Source: Saprospiraceae bacterium (GTDB lineage Bacteria; Bacteroidota; Bacteroidia; Chitinophagales; Saprospiraceae). Taken from it: DNA of 64,000 nucleotides. Location of the stretch: positions 1 to 64,000 of the forward strand of contig JAIPBE010000011.1 of assembly GCA_021738725.1 (NCBI GenBank), written 5' to 3'. Made by a program: the position numbers and the translations under genes. This document shows positions 38,675 to 48,107 of this stretch, in pieces (position 1 is the first letter of the stretch; every line of letters starts with the position of its first letter). The notes beneath the pieces were generated by a model. The model did not search any database, had not been told where the DNA came from, and saw only the letters and a program-made list of their open reading frames with translations.

Positions 38675-41600
38675 TTATTGCACTTGAAAAGGAAGAACGT
38701 GATAGCTGTTGTTCCGCCACAATCGCATCAGATAACTGCCTGCTGTCAACCGCTGAAGATCAATCGGCATGGACCAGTCTTCTGTCCCAGGAGCACAGGA
38801 CTGTTGCCAGACGACTCTGGTCGACATGTCAAGCACCTCTACGTACAGATCCCCCGATCCACCATGTCCACTTAACCGGCATTGTCCACTGGTTGGATTC
38901 GGCGTTAGCCTGATCATCGAGATACCTGGCTCGGCAGGGTAAACTGCAGTAGTCTTGATGCTTTGAGACAGCGTGTCATCCCCACATGCACTGGAGGCGA
39001 TGAGGGTGATCAGTACTTCATCTTCTGTCGGGATGAGAAAAGGGTCTGCTAGTGTGCTAAATGGCATTTGATTCACCGACCAGCTGTAGGTGCTTCCGTA
39101 GAGTGTAGTATTGGTTAAAAAAAGCGTGTCTGCTTGCATCATCCAGGTAAACTGGGCGTCCGGCTGCGGGCTGACGTAGACCATTTTCGTGGTCGTATCG
39201 AATGCGATCCCGTCTCCGACAATCAGTTGAATGGTCTTCCAACCACTTGTCAGATAAGTGACAAGATGCGGACCACTGAGCTGGGCAGTGGCAGGTACAG
39301 CACTTTCGCCAAATTGCCAATCAAATGTCTTGGGCAACCCGCCGCTGACATCCTCAATGACCAGGGAAAAGCCAATACAAACCGTATCCTGACTGAGACT
39401 GATGCCGGCCTGAAGGGGTGAGGGCATTTCTTCCAAAAAACGGATACGGTCGATCCAGAGATTATTTCCATATCCGGAATGGTTGACAAATCGGATCTGG
39501 ATTTTTTGCCCGGCGAATTCTGTCAGATCGACATGTTCCTCGCGCCACTGGTCGGATGATTCCGGAACCCATGAATCTTCAATAGAGGCGCTATTGGGAA
39601 TGGTGATCAAATCCTGTCCCGTTTTCATATACACGATTTTCTCAATGGTTTCCCCGCAATCGGTGGATATTTCAATGTAGAGTGTATCCAGACCCAGACC
39701 TACGATGCCGCTATAGGAAAGATCAAATCGCAAGGCAGGCTTGTTGACTTTTGTCAGATCGATCTGGGGAGTTGAAAGTATATCAATTTGTCCCAGTTCC
39801 GGAGAGAAAAAGTTGGGCATGATGGCGGCATAATTTGAATCCGGTCCCCCATCATCATATCCGAGGATCATCCATCCTGCAGCTTCGTCCGGATTGGAGA
39901 TAGACCAATTATCAGGCAATACAGAAGCTTCAAACCATTCGGTGTGATTTGGCGTGATCATTCCAGTACTTAGAATTTGAGCTTTGAGTACCACTGACAG
40001 TGTATCATTAAAGCGGAAATCTTCAGCTTCATAGGTGGTCCAGACGCGCAGCGGGATCATCCCTGTTTGGGTGATGTAGGGCTGTTGATCAAATTTGAAT
40101 AGTTTGAATCCGCCAGGGTTGATGGTGCCTGAGATCGTATCTGCAACCGGTGGTTTCTGGTCCTGCTGATAGAAGATCGGCACCTCGGATACAGGGTTGA
40201 TTCCATCATTCCGAATGGACAGGACCATGTTGAACAGAACCGGGTCACAGGATTGGATCGTCAGAGAAGGGGTGACGATTTTATCTGGCCTCAGATCGAA
40301 GGCCTGTTTGCAGAAATAGAGTCCATTTTTATACAGAACAGCCCTGTTTCGCTCCGAAACAAGAGGACCTTCACCAACACTTCGCAAGGCCAGCCAGTTG
40401 TCCGCTAATGGGTTGGCTGTGGGCAGTGTAAACGTAGTAGCGGTTGTCGAACCAATGATTTCCATGGTTTTGGCCCCCATTGTGAAAAGATCATATCCGG
40501 TGGCATGATCAGTCGGCAACCATTCATAGGTAATACTGTCTGGACAGGCTTTGACAACCTTCAGATCAACGGGAGATCCCAACAGCTGAAAAGCAGTTGA
40601 ATGGCTGACTGTAGTGCCTCCCCGATTCAAGCGCACATATGCCTGATGGCTGAAGGTGTCGGGATAGGTGATGTTGACAAATCGGAGGCTGGCAGGTATA
40701 TCTTCGGCTAGGGGCATCCAGGTCGCTCCGGAGTCGAGTGACAGATCAACCGACCAGTTTTCCTGATCGCGCATAGCCTCCCAGTAAATTCTGTTGGCCT
40801 GACCGGGTTCGAAGGATTCGCCGCCTCCCGGATAGACGAGCGTGGGTTCGTCTGTCCTGAACTCCCACAGGAGGTAGGCTCTGGTGCTGCCAAATGGTAA
40901 GGTCAACCCCTGGATATGAATGGCGTAATCTCCGGCGGCAGGGTCACTGATCCGGACCTGTTCCATATTATTCAAGTGGTCTTCACCAGCAACGGCGGGT
41001 GCGTTCAGATTAGTGGCATTGGGGGTCGGATCCAGAATGAGCGGAAGCAGCGCATCAGGAGATCCCGGCGCGAACACCCGCAGTTCCAGATCATTGATCA
41101 GTGCCTTGGTCGCTTGTTGGATGGCAGGAGGATCAGGCCAATAGATCATAAACCGAACCTCAGCAGTATTGGCAGGAACCGTGATCATAGTTGAATAGGT
41201 CTCTCCAGGGTCGAGATCCAGGACTTGATATCGCTGTTCTGTCAGAAGTTGATGGGCTTGGTAGGCATTGACATGGCCCCATCCGAAAATGAAATCAGGT
41301 CCTGGATTCCCCAGGTCACTCGCGGTGGTCAGCAAAGCCCCTTTGAGCAGGGCTGAAGGGGGGATCTCACTATTGTGATCCAACCGGTAGCCTTGATTCA
41401 GTTGTGCCAGAATGCCGGCGATGCCGGGCGCGGCAGCAGAAGTGCCCCCTCCAAGATCGATCGTATGGAAGGGGAAGGTGCTGAGTTGGTTCTGACCATT
41501 GGCCGCAATATCTGGTTTGATCCGACCATCAAAGACCGGCCCCCTACTGCTGGAATTGACCAGCGTGTAATCATTGAAAAGGTTGGCAGTCGCAATAGAA

Positions 41601-42751
41601 TTTTTTCCAGCCTTGTGTCCACCCGTAATATTGCCCCAGAAGGGTCCAGCCCCATAGTCACAATCGGAAGTTCCGGCGTTTCCAGCAGAGAAGACATGCA
41701 TCAATTGGGGATTGTCATATATCTGTCTGTCCACGGTGACTGTATGATTGGTATAACCATCATTGCATCCGTCACTATAGGATGAATTGGTGATCACCAC
41801 TCCTTCATTATTGATGATGTCCATGGTTTGCCCGAGGAAATTGGCGAGGTAATCCTGGGTATAGAGACGGGCTCCGGGTGCCATCCCTCTGACAAACGGC
41901 AGTAGATTGCCAGCCCCCGCGACAATTCCTGAGACCATATCGCCATGTGTCCCATCGGTTGCCGGACGGTAACAATACTGTTGATTCAGCCGGCCAGCAA
42001 AGTCGATATGAGGGCCTATTTGACCATCGTCACGGACGAGAACGCCCACATCATCGCCGTCCAGATGAAGACCTGGTGTAGCCGAGAGATCGATCAGCAG
42101 GTTGGACCGGTGCATAGCCCGACCATAGTTGTCTTCCGGTTCCCCGTTCGAGCGAGTCAATTCTATATATTGGACCACAGGCAGCATGGCCAGTTCCAGG
42201 AGTCGATGTCGAGGAATAGTGACCTCCACCAGAGGTGCACCTTCCAGCATTGAAGCAACACTGAAACCCTCTTCCTTCAGAGCCTGAAGTATCTGGAATG
42301 GATGCAAGGTTTCAAAGTATCGGACAGTGAGATTCAATCGGTCTTTACTGGGTGCGACTTCATCTAGAAAAGGTATGATCTCCGGGGCAACTTTATGCGC
42401 GGGTGCAACGGGCAAAAACCCGGTGATCGGCAGGCGTTGAAGGGGATTTCCTTCAATGTTCACCGGGATGGCAACAAGATAGGTGCCAGGATGCACGTAT
42501 CCTGCAAGATAGACACCAGCCCGATTCAGGTCCTGGAGATGGGCAGTGGTCAATGGCTGCTCACAGTGCATCCAGAAATTCCGATAGCCAAACATTGGGG
42601 ATACTGGGGGCAGTTGATCGTTCAGGGCGGAATGGGAAGAGAATGTGTTTTGAAATGCCAGCAGGCTCCCTTTCAGAGGAACACGCACATCTGTTTGTGC
42701 CTGAACAGAAAAGGAAAAAACAAAACAAATAAGTAAGGCGATACATCTCAT
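38675..42751 (-). CDS. Secreted subtilisin-like (S8) serine protease with type A T9SS tail
   Basis: A 1358-aa protein. Signal peptide 1-19; N-terminal propeptide-like region to ~215; S8 catalytic domain ~225-500 with Asp241 (VLVRDDG), His269 (DGTHGDMVSG), oxyanion Asn358 (FSAGNAG) and Ser438 (GGGTSAAAPGIAG). Beta-sandwich modules follow: one opening YPGGGESFEPGQ, a CARDB-like segment, a jelly-roll segment around FFSPELGQIDILSTPQIDL, and a PKD-like region. The C-terminus (LTPNPTSGQC...YLMRLWRNN) is a type A Por-secretion tail, so it should be exported by the T9SS and processed by the sortase-like PorU. It is monocistronic. Substrate is unknown; extracellular protein degradation or adhesin processing are both possible. 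Confidence 0.9.
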   Translation of the reverse strand: MRCIALLICFVFSFSVQAQTDVRVPLKGSLLAFQNTFSSHSALNDQLPPVSPMFGYRNFWMHCEQPLTTAHLQDLNRAGVYLAGYVHPGTYLVAIPVNIEGNPLQRLPITGFLPVAPAHKVAPEIIPFLDEVAPSKDRLNLTVRYFETLHPFQILQALKEEGFSVASMLEGAPLVEVTIPRHRLLELAMLPVVQYIELTRSNGEPEDNYGRAMHRSNLLIDLSATPGLHLDGDDVGVLVRDDGQIGPHIDFAGRLNQQYCYRPATDGTHGDMVSGIVAGAGNLLPFVRGMAPGARLYTQDYLANFLGQTMDIINNEGVVITNSSYSDGCNDGYTNHTVTVDRQIYDNPQLMHVFSAGNAGTSDCDYGAGPFWGNITGGHKAGKNSIATANLFNDYTLVNSSSRGPVFDGRIKPDIAANGQNQLSTFPFHTIDLGGGTSAAAPGIAGILAQLNQGYRLDHNSEIPPSALLKGALLTTASDLGNPGPDFIFGWGHVNAYQAHQLLTEQRYQVLDLDPGETYSTMITVPANTAEVRFMIYWPDPPAIQQATKALINDLELRVFAPGSPDALLPLILDPTPNATNLNAPAVAGEDHLNNMEQVRISDPAAGDYAIHIQGLTLPFGSTRAYLLWEFRTDEPTLVYPGGGESFEPGQANRIYWEAMRDQENWSVDLSLDSGATWMPLAEDIPASLRFVNITYPDTFSHQAYVRLNRGGTTVSHSTAFQLLGSPVDLKVVKACPDSITYEWLPTDHATGYDLFTMGAKTMEIIGSTTATTFTLPTANPLADNWLALRSVGEGPLVSERNRAVLYKNGLYFCKQAFDLRPDKIVTPSLTIQSCDPVLFNMVLSIRNDGINPVSEVPIFYQQDQKPPVADTISGTINPGGFKLFKFDQQPYITQTGMIPLRVWTTYEAEDFRFNDTLSVVLKAQILSTGMITPNHTEWFEASVLPDNWSISNPDEAAGWMILGYDDGGPDSNYAAIMPNFFSPELGQIDILSTPQIDLTKVNKPALRFDLSYSGIVGLGLDTLYIEISTDCGETIEKIVYMKTGQDLITIPNSASIEDSWVPESSDQWREEHVDLTEFAGQKIQIRFVNHSGYGNNLWIDRIRFLEEMPSPLQAGISLSQDTVCIGFSLVIEDVSGGLPKTFDWQFGESAVPATAQLSGPHLVTYLTSGWKTIQLIVGDGIAFDTTTKMVYVSPQPDAQFTWMMQADTLFLTNTTLYGSTYSWSVNQMPFSTLADPFLIPTEDEVLITLIASSACGDDTLSQSIKTTAVYPAEPGISMIRLTPNPTSGQCRLSGHGGSGDLYVEVLDMSTRVVWQQSCAPGTEDWSMPIDLQRLTAGSYLMRLWRNNSYHVLPFQVQ

Positions 42752-42898
42752 CTAGCGTTCGATTTGTCTGGAGTTGAAGCATGAAGCTAGGGAAAGATAC
42801 CGTCATGCGATGACAGATTCTTGTCGTTTTTTGACGGAGATCATCAATTTGTCCTTTAGAAACTGGCTACCTTTAAGCCGACCTAAATAGAATGTCCA

Positions 42899-44140
42899 AT
42901 GAATTTTCAGCACACCGTACTCGATCGTTTTTTGCGTTACGTCAAGATTGATACTCAATCTGATCCATTTTCTGACACTTGTCCCAGCACAGAAAAACAA
43001 AAGGACCTGGGGCGTTTACTCGTCAAGGAATTGCAGGAACTCGGCCTGGCAGATGCGCATATCGATGAGAACGGGTATGTATATGCCACCCTGGAAAGCA
43101 ACGTCGATAAGAAAGTACCGGTCATTTGTTTTTGTTCCCATATGGATACAGCTCCTGATTGTTCAGGGACGAATGTCAAACCGATCATCCATGAAAATTA
43201 TCAGGGCCAGGATCTGGTTTTGCCAGATGATCCAACACAGGTCTTGCGAGTTGCCAATCACCCCGAACTGGCCAGCAAGACGGGGCATGACATCATCACT
43301 GCCAGTGGTACAACACTCTTGGGTGCAGACAACAAAGCGGGTGTTGCGGCCATTATGGATGCCGTGACCCAAATGCTTCGGCATCCGGAGATTCCCCACG
43401 GACGCATTCGCATCATGTTTACGCCGGACGAAGAGATCGGCCGCGGTGTCGACAAAGCGGATATGACAAAATTGGCTGCTGACTTTGGATATACTATCGA
43501 CGGAGAACGTGTCGGTTCATTAGAAGATGAAACCTTCAGTGCAGATGGGGCAGAGGTCATCATTCATGGCGTTTCCGTTCATCCGGGATTTGCAAAGGAC
43601 AAACTGGTGAATGCCATCAAAATCGCCGGTGAAGTATTGGATGCACTCCCCAAGGATCGGTTGTCTCCGGAAACAACGTCCGGAAGAGAGGGTTTCATCC
43701 ATCCTGTCCACATCACAGGAAATGGAGAAAAGGCCAATATTCAGTTCATTCTGCGCGACTTTACCCGGGATGGTCTGGCACAGCATGGCGAGACGTTGAA
43801 GGCTATTGTGAAGGAGGTGCTGAGTCGTCATCCGAAAGCGACATATGAAGTGCAGATCAAGGAACAGTATCGTAATATGAAGGAGGTCCTCGACCTGCAT
43901 CCCCAGGTGGCAAACTATGCCCAGGAAGCCATCGAGCGTACAGGACTGGAAGTCCACCGCTCCAGCATTCGGGGTGGAACCGACGGGTCCCGTTTATCCT
44001 TTATGGGATTGCCTTGTCCGAATATTTTTGCAGGTGAACACGCCTTTCATTCCAAACAGGAATGGGCGACTCGACAGGACATGGAGAAAGCCGCAGAGAC
44101 CATTATCAATCTGGCTTCGATCTGGGCAGAGAAGTCCTGA
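42899..44140 (+). CDS. pepT: Peptidase T (tripeptide aminopeptidase)
   Basis: A 413-aa M20B zinc aminopeptidase, close to the 408-aa E. coli PepT. It removes the N-terminal residue from tripeptides in the cytoplasm. Metal ligand and catalytic motifs are present: SHMDTAPD (His81, Asp83), LLGADNKAGVA (Asp144) and FTPDEEIGRGVD (Glu178 general base, Glu179 ligand), with GGTDGSRLSFMGLPCPN and GEHAFHSKQEW near the C-terminus. The ATG at 42899 gives the standard N-terminus. It is divergent from the secreted protease (147 bp apart) and convergent with the kinase gene; the two stops abut with no gap. Confidence 0.96.
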   Translation: MNFQHTVLDRFLRYVKIDTQSDPFSDTCPSTEKQKDLGRLLVKELQELGLADAHIDENGYVYATLESNVDKKVPVICFCSHMDTAPDCSGTNVKPIIHENYQGQDLVLPDDPTQVLRVANHPELASKTGHDIITASGTTLLGADNKAGVAAIMDAVTQMLRHPEIPHGRIRIMFTPDEEIGRGVDKADMTKLAADFGYTIDGERVGSLEDETFSADGAEVIIHGVSVHPGFAKDKLVNAIKIAGEVLDALPKDRLSPETTSGREGFIHPVHITGNGEKANIQFILRDFTRDGLAQHGETLKAIVKEVLSRHPKATYEVQIKEQYRNMKEVLDLHPQVANYAQEAIERTGLEVHRSSIRGGTDGSRLSFMGLPCPNIFAGEHAFHSKQEWATRQDMEKAAETIINLASIWAEKS

Positions 44141-44791
44141 TCAGTGGATGCGGACGTGCTGAATTCCGGGACGATGCTCCTGGGCAATCATTTTCAGGAT
44201 CTCCTGATAATAAGCTGCTTCTGTGTGTAGATTGGCTTCCTGCAAATCAAAGATGAGGATTGGGATGACTCCTTCACTCCGGAAATATTCGAAGTAGACA
44301 TTCTGAATCTCCCGTAAATATTCTGCTTTGATCTGTAATTCGTAGGATCTCCCGCGCTTGGCGATCTGTGCCTGAAGAATGTCGATCGGACGATGCAGAT
44401 AAATGATCAGGTCGGGTTTGGGCAGACTGACTTCCAGCGTTTGATAGAGCTTCTGGAATATCCGAAATTCATCCGGAGCCAGATTATTGCGGGCAAACAG
44501 CAATGTCTTGATGAATGTATAGTCCGCAATATGGAAGTTGTAAAACAGATCCTGTTGGGTACCCAATGCCTGGAGTTGCTTGTACCGTTCAGTCATAAAG
44601 AACAACTCCAGAGGAAAGCCATAGCGCTGGGCATCCTCATAGAAGTAGGGGAGGAAGGGGTTGTCGGCAAACTGCTCCAGGATCAAATTGCATTCATAAT
44701 CCCGGGCCATCATTTCAGACAAAGTGGTTTTGCCTGAACCGATATTGCCTTCAATGGCAACATATGAATAAGGGATCTCGGGATGTGTCAT
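44141..44791 (-). CDS. Deoxynucleoside kinase (dNK/dGK-dAK family)
   Basis: A 216-aa salvage kinase transferring phosphate to deoxynucleosides. P-loop GNIGSGKTT near the N-terminus; LILEQFADNPFLPYFYED is the substrate-site stretch; LFFMTERYKQ, LYQTLEVSLPKPDLIIYLHRP and the lid IAKRGRSYE follow, all typical of this family. The start is placed at the ATG at 44791, whose ATGA overlaps the folK stop. An upstream in-frame TTG (44812) would put the start inside folK and is less likely. Translational coupling to folK is probable. Specificity (dA/dG versus dC) cannot be told from sequence. Confidence 0.9.
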   Translation of the reverse strand: MTHPEIPYSYVAIEGNIGSGKTTLSEMMARDYECNLILEQFADNPFLPYFYEDAQRYGFPLELFFMTERYKQLQALGTQQDLFYNFHIADYTFIKTLLFARNNLAPDEFRIFQKLYQTLEVSLPKPDLIIYLHRPIDILQAQIAKRGRSYELQIKAEYLREIQNVYFEYFRSEGVIPILIFDLQEANLHTEAAYYQEILKMIAQEHRPGIQHVRIH

Positions 44792-45297
44792 TGATCTTCT
44801 TCCAAAAGGCAAACGTCCAAGTCTTCCCGGTTGTCGATGTACAACTCCTCTACGGTCAGCTTGGTACCGGGCAAACAGAGGTCGCTGGCAATTTCCATCA
44901 GGGGTATCAACACAAAGTTACGAACTGGGATCCGGGGATGAGGAATTTCAAGGTCTGAATCTGACACGATTTCACGGCCATAGATCAGGATATCCAGATC
45001 GATGGTCCGAGGGCCGTTTTCTTCCAGTCGTTCTCGTCCCATTTCTGCTTCAATGGTCATCAATACCTCGAGCAATGGACGGGGACGAAGGGTGCTTTCT
45101 ACACCGATGACCTGATTGTAAAACCAGGGTTGATCCGACTTTCCCCAGGGTTCGGATTCATAGATGGAAGAAGCTATCACAATGTTGCCGACCCGGTCTT
45201 TGATCAGTTCCCTGGCGTGAGCAAGATGCATGTTCCTGTCTCCAAGATTGCTGCCCAATCCTAAGAAAATCAATTGATCGATCGAGGTCTGAAGCAT
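44788..45297 (-). CDS. folK: FolK, 6-hydroxymethyl-dihydropterin pyrophosphokinase
   Basis: A 169-aa HPPK starting at the ATG at 45297 (MLQTSIDQLIFLGLGSNLGDR); an upstream TTG is less likely. Family motifs: LGLGSNLGDR at the N-terminus, YESEPWG, QPWFYNQVI, and the signature GPRTIDLDILIYG with the magnesium-binding aspartates, then PHPRIPVRNFVL. It transfers pyrophosphate from ATP to 6-hydroxymethyl-dihydropterin in folate synthesis. The neighbour dNK and the nearby thyA together make this a folate/dTMP/nucleotide neighbourhood. It overlaps the dNK start by 4 nt. Confidence 0.95.
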   Translation of the reverse strand: MLQTSIDQLIFLGLGSNLGDRNMHLAHARELIKDRVGNIVIASSIYESEPWGKSDQPWFYNQVIGVESTLRPRPLLEVLMTIEAEMGRERLEENGPRTIDLDILIYGREIVSDSDLEIPHPRIPVRNFVLIPLMEIASDLCLPGTKLTVEELYIDNREDLDVCLLEEDQ

Positions 45298-45395
45298 GAA
45301 TTCCAACTGTTCAATTTGTCAAAATGAGCAGAACTGATCTACACACGTGATATTTACGTTACTATAGGGAGTTCGCAGACCCAAGTATACAGAAA

Positions 45396-46286
45396 ATGAA
45401 GGATCAGTTGGCCGATCAGCATCAGGAAATCAGAACCATTCCGGGATTATTTTTCTGGGGGGCGATTCTGCGTTGGTTGAGCTGGATATCTCCCCGGTTG
45501 GCTAGCAAGTTGGTGCTGTTTTTTTTCACCTTTCCAGGTCGAAAAGCGCGGCATTATCGTCAGGATCATCTCTTCTCTGCTGCCAGGAGGTCCTGGGTGA
45601 TGATGAACGGAAAGCGGTTAAGGGTGTACCAATGGGGGGAAGGACAACGTCGGATACTCCTGCTTCACGGATGGCAAAGTCGAGGCACAGCCTTGCGATA
45701 TCTGGTACCATCATTTGTAGAACGTGGCCTCACGGTGATCGCTATGGATGCACCCGGACATGGCGAGTCATCCGGATGGCGAACCACCCTGGTCTCTTAT
45801 GCAAAAGCGATCCGGGCGGTTGATGATATGCACGGTCCTTTTGAAGGGGCCATTACCCATTCATTCGGAGGAAGGGCGCTGGCTTTTGCGCTGGCTTTTG
45901 AGGACTATCCGTGGCAGATCAAACAGATCGTGATGCTGGCTGCGCCCAACGCTTACGAAGAGATCATCGATACCTTTATGGTTCAATTGGGATTGCCAGA
46001 GAAACTCAAACCGGCTGTCCTCCACAGGATGGCGCAAATGTTGGGCAGATCCGTCACTGAATCAGAGATCTTTTCAATGGGAGAGCTTGTCAAAGCCCGC
46101 ATACTGTTACTCCATGATGAACAGGACCAGATTGTTCCCATGTGGGAAGCCGAACGCATTGCTTCCAGGCTGCCAGGGGTACGCCTGATGAAAACCCGAG
46201 GATATGGACATTTTCGCATGGCCAAATCACCCGAGATTTGGGAAGTCTGTCGCCGCTTCCTCCTCAAAGGCAACTATCAGGAATAA
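45396..46286 (+). CDS. Alpha/beta hydrolase
   Basis: A 296-aa alpha/beta-hydrolase fold protein. The oxyanion motif LLLHGWQSRG, the strand VIAMDAPGHGESSG, the nucleophile elbow THSFGGRA (Ser), an acid in HDEQDQIVP (Asp) and the histidine in GYGHFRM form a complete catalytic triad. A hydrophobic segment near residues 20-45 (ILRWLSWISPRLASKLVLFFF) may bring the enzyme to the membrane, and no signal peptide is evident. Substrate unknown. It starts 98 bp from the folK start (divergent) and is convergent with the symporter gene, 14 bp between stops. Confidence 0.88.
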   Translation: MKDQLADQHQEIRTIPGLFFWGAILRWLSWISPRLASKLVLFFFTFPGRKARHYRQDHLFSAARRSWVMMNGKRLRVYQWGEGQRRILLLHGWQSRGTALRYLVPSFVERGLTVIAMDAPGHGESSGWRTTLVSYAKAIRAVDDMHGPFEGAITHSFGGRALAFALAFEDYPWQIKQIVMLAAPNAYEEIIDTFMVQLGLPEKLKPAVLHRMAQMLGRSVTESEIFSMGELVKARILLLHDEQDQIVPMWEAERIASRLPGVRLMKTRGYGHFRMAKSPEIWEVCRRFLLKGNYQE

Positions 46287-46300
46287 GGAGGTGCGCGCCA

Positions 46301-47899
46301 TTATTCTTTGGGCAGCGAACGTATAGCTTCCAGATATCGACTGACTTCTTTCCGGACCTCCGGAGCAAGGATTATCACGCCAATAATATTGGGGAAGACC
46401 ATCGCAAAGATCATCGCGTCGGAGAAGTCCACCACCGCACCCAGGCTGGCAGAAGCACCCACAACAACAAAGATCAGGAACAGGCCCTTGTAGATCATTT
46501 CATTTTTACGAGTCCGACCAAAGAGGTACAACCAGGATTGTAGACCGTAATACGACCAGGAGATCATAGTCGAAAAGGCAAAAAGCACCACGGCAATGGT
46601 CAGGATATAAGAGAAGTGTGGAATCACTGAATCAAAAGCAGTTGCCGTCAAAGTCGATCCGTTCAAACCATCTCCGGCGCCATAGGTCAGGAAGCCACCG
46701 TCAATATTAGTAATGACAATGACCAGGGCAGTCATCGTACAGACGACGATCGTATCGATGAAAGGTTCCATCAACGCGACCATACCTTCACTGGCTGGAT
46801 ACTTTGTCCGCACGGCAGAGTGAGCGATGGCAGCCGATCCGACACCCGCTTCATTTGAGAATGCGGCTCTGCGAAAACCCTGAACCAATACGCCTACAAA
46901 TCCACCGGCAATTCCAATGGGGGAGAAGGCACCGTCAAAGATCAGACCGATGGCAGTCGGGATCTCACTGAATTTGGAAACCAGAATGATCAACGCTGCC
47001 GCTACATAGATGCCCACCATGAAGGGGACGATCTTTTCGGTCCAGGCGCCGATCCGTTTGATTCCGCCGATGATCACGATCCCTACCAAAACAGCAAAAC
47101 CAATACCGATTAAAAATCCGGCAGAACCGGAGTTGATGTTAAAGGTCCCCGTGAGCATTTCCGCAGCCTGGTTGGCCTGGAACATGTTGCCCCCGCCAAA
47201 CGAACCACCGACACACATGATCGCAAAAAAGACGGCGAAGAACTTACCCAATCTGGCAAGGTTGTATGCAGCCAGACCTTTTTTCAAATAGTACATTGGG
47301 CCACCGTATACTGTGCCATCCGGTCCTATATCCCGGTATTTGACACCAAGTGTACACTCCGCAAACTTGGAAGCCATTCCCAGAAAACCGGCCAGGATCA
47401 TCCAGAAGGTCGCACCCGGACCACCGATGGCGATGGCGATCGCCACACCGGCAATATTCCCCAATCCCACCGTAGCAGAAAGCGCGGCTGTCAATGCTTG
47501 AAAATGACTGACCTCGCCATTATGACCCTCGATCCGGATGGTATCCGGTTGGTCACCATCAACGATGTTGATCTCGGATGGGAGTATTTCTGTTTTAGGT
47601 CCTTCCAGTCCTGAATATTTCCCCCGGATGATATTGACCGACGTTATCAGGTGACGCAGATTGGGAAATTTGAAATAGAAGGTGAAGTAGGCTGCACCGC
47701 CGATGAGGATGATCAACACGATCGGAACGGAGACATCCGGTGACAGGTTGATGCTGTAAAAGACCACATTGCTGATCGCATCCGTTGCCGGTTTGACAAA
47801 GTCATTGATGCGTTCATCCAGGCCTTTCGCCATTGCCATTCCCGGGAAAAAGCAGGCCGTGATCAATAGCCAGAAACTCCTGTAGAATCCACGTTCCAT
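46301..47899 (-). CDS. AGCS-family amino acid (alanine/glycine):Na+ symporter
   Basis: A 532-aa polytopic membrane protein with the AGCS signature region LSATVGLGNIAGVAIAIAIG, then FLGMASKFAECTLGVKYR and GGPMYYLKKGL. About 10-11 hydrophobic spans follow, including the conserved GFRRAAFSNEAGVGSA segment. It imports a small neutral amino acid with sodium. The N-terminus has a signal-like first span and an extended segment (~75-130) before the core, giving a protein slightly longer than the usual 450-500 aa. A good promoter lies 27 bp upstream. It is monocistronic. Substrate choice (Ala, Gly, other) is not determinable. Confidence 0.93.
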   Translation of the reverse strand: MERGFYRSFWLLITACFFPGMAMAKGLDERINDFVKPATDAISNVVFYSINLSPDVSVPIVLIILIGGAAYFTFYFKFPNLRHLITSVNIIRGKYSGLEGPKTEILPSEINIVDGDQPDTIRIEGHNGEVSHFQALTAALSATVGLGNIAGVAIAIAIGGPGATFWMILAGFLGMASKFAECTLGVKYRDIGPDGTVYGGPMYYLKKGLAAYNLARLGKFFAVFFAIMCVGGSFGGGNMFQANQAAEMLTGTFNINSGSAGFLIGIGFAVLVGIVIIGGIKRIGAWTEKIVPFMVGIYVAAALIILVSKFSEIPTAIGLIFDGAFSPIGIAGGFVGVLVQGFRRAAFSNEAGVGSAAIAHSAVRTKYPASEGMVALMEPFIDTIVVCTMTALVIVITNIDGGFLTYGAGDGLNGSTLTATAFDSVIPHFSYILTIAVVLFAFSTMISWSYYGLQSWLYLFGRTRKNEMIYKGLFLIFVVVGASASLGAVVDFSDAMIFAMVFPNIIGVIILAPEVRKEVSRYLEAIRSLPKE

Positions 47900-47926
47900 A
47901 CGATCTTGTTGTGTTGGTTGAGAGGG

Positions 47927-47957
47927 AAAAGATACCTATTTATTGCAATTCTGCAAG
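47927..47957 (-). promoter_or_regulatory. Promoter of the AGCS symporter gene
   Basis: On the minus strand, TTG (complement of 47954-47956) and TATCTTTT (complement of 47927-47934) are 19 bp apart. This is one mismatch from the Bacteroidota TAnnTTTG -7 consensus. Initiation would be near 47920, leaving a ~20-nt leader. The rest of 47958-48107 holds nothing I recognise. Confidence 0.6.
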
Positions 47958-48107
47958 ATTGCTTTTTCCCGTACGACCCTTCCAGGGCATACCAGGTTTA
48001 CTTGCAAATTAAAATACGTTTGTATGCATCTTAAAGTCGGCCTCATTACCACCAAAGCCAGGTGAATTGCATATGATATACTGGGTAGAATGGAACGCCA
48101 TTAGGGC

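Noticed and set aside
44792-44812. TTG start for the deoxynucleoside kinase inside folK
   Set aside because: The ATG at 44791 forms the common ATGA stop-start overlap and gives the normal family N-terminus.
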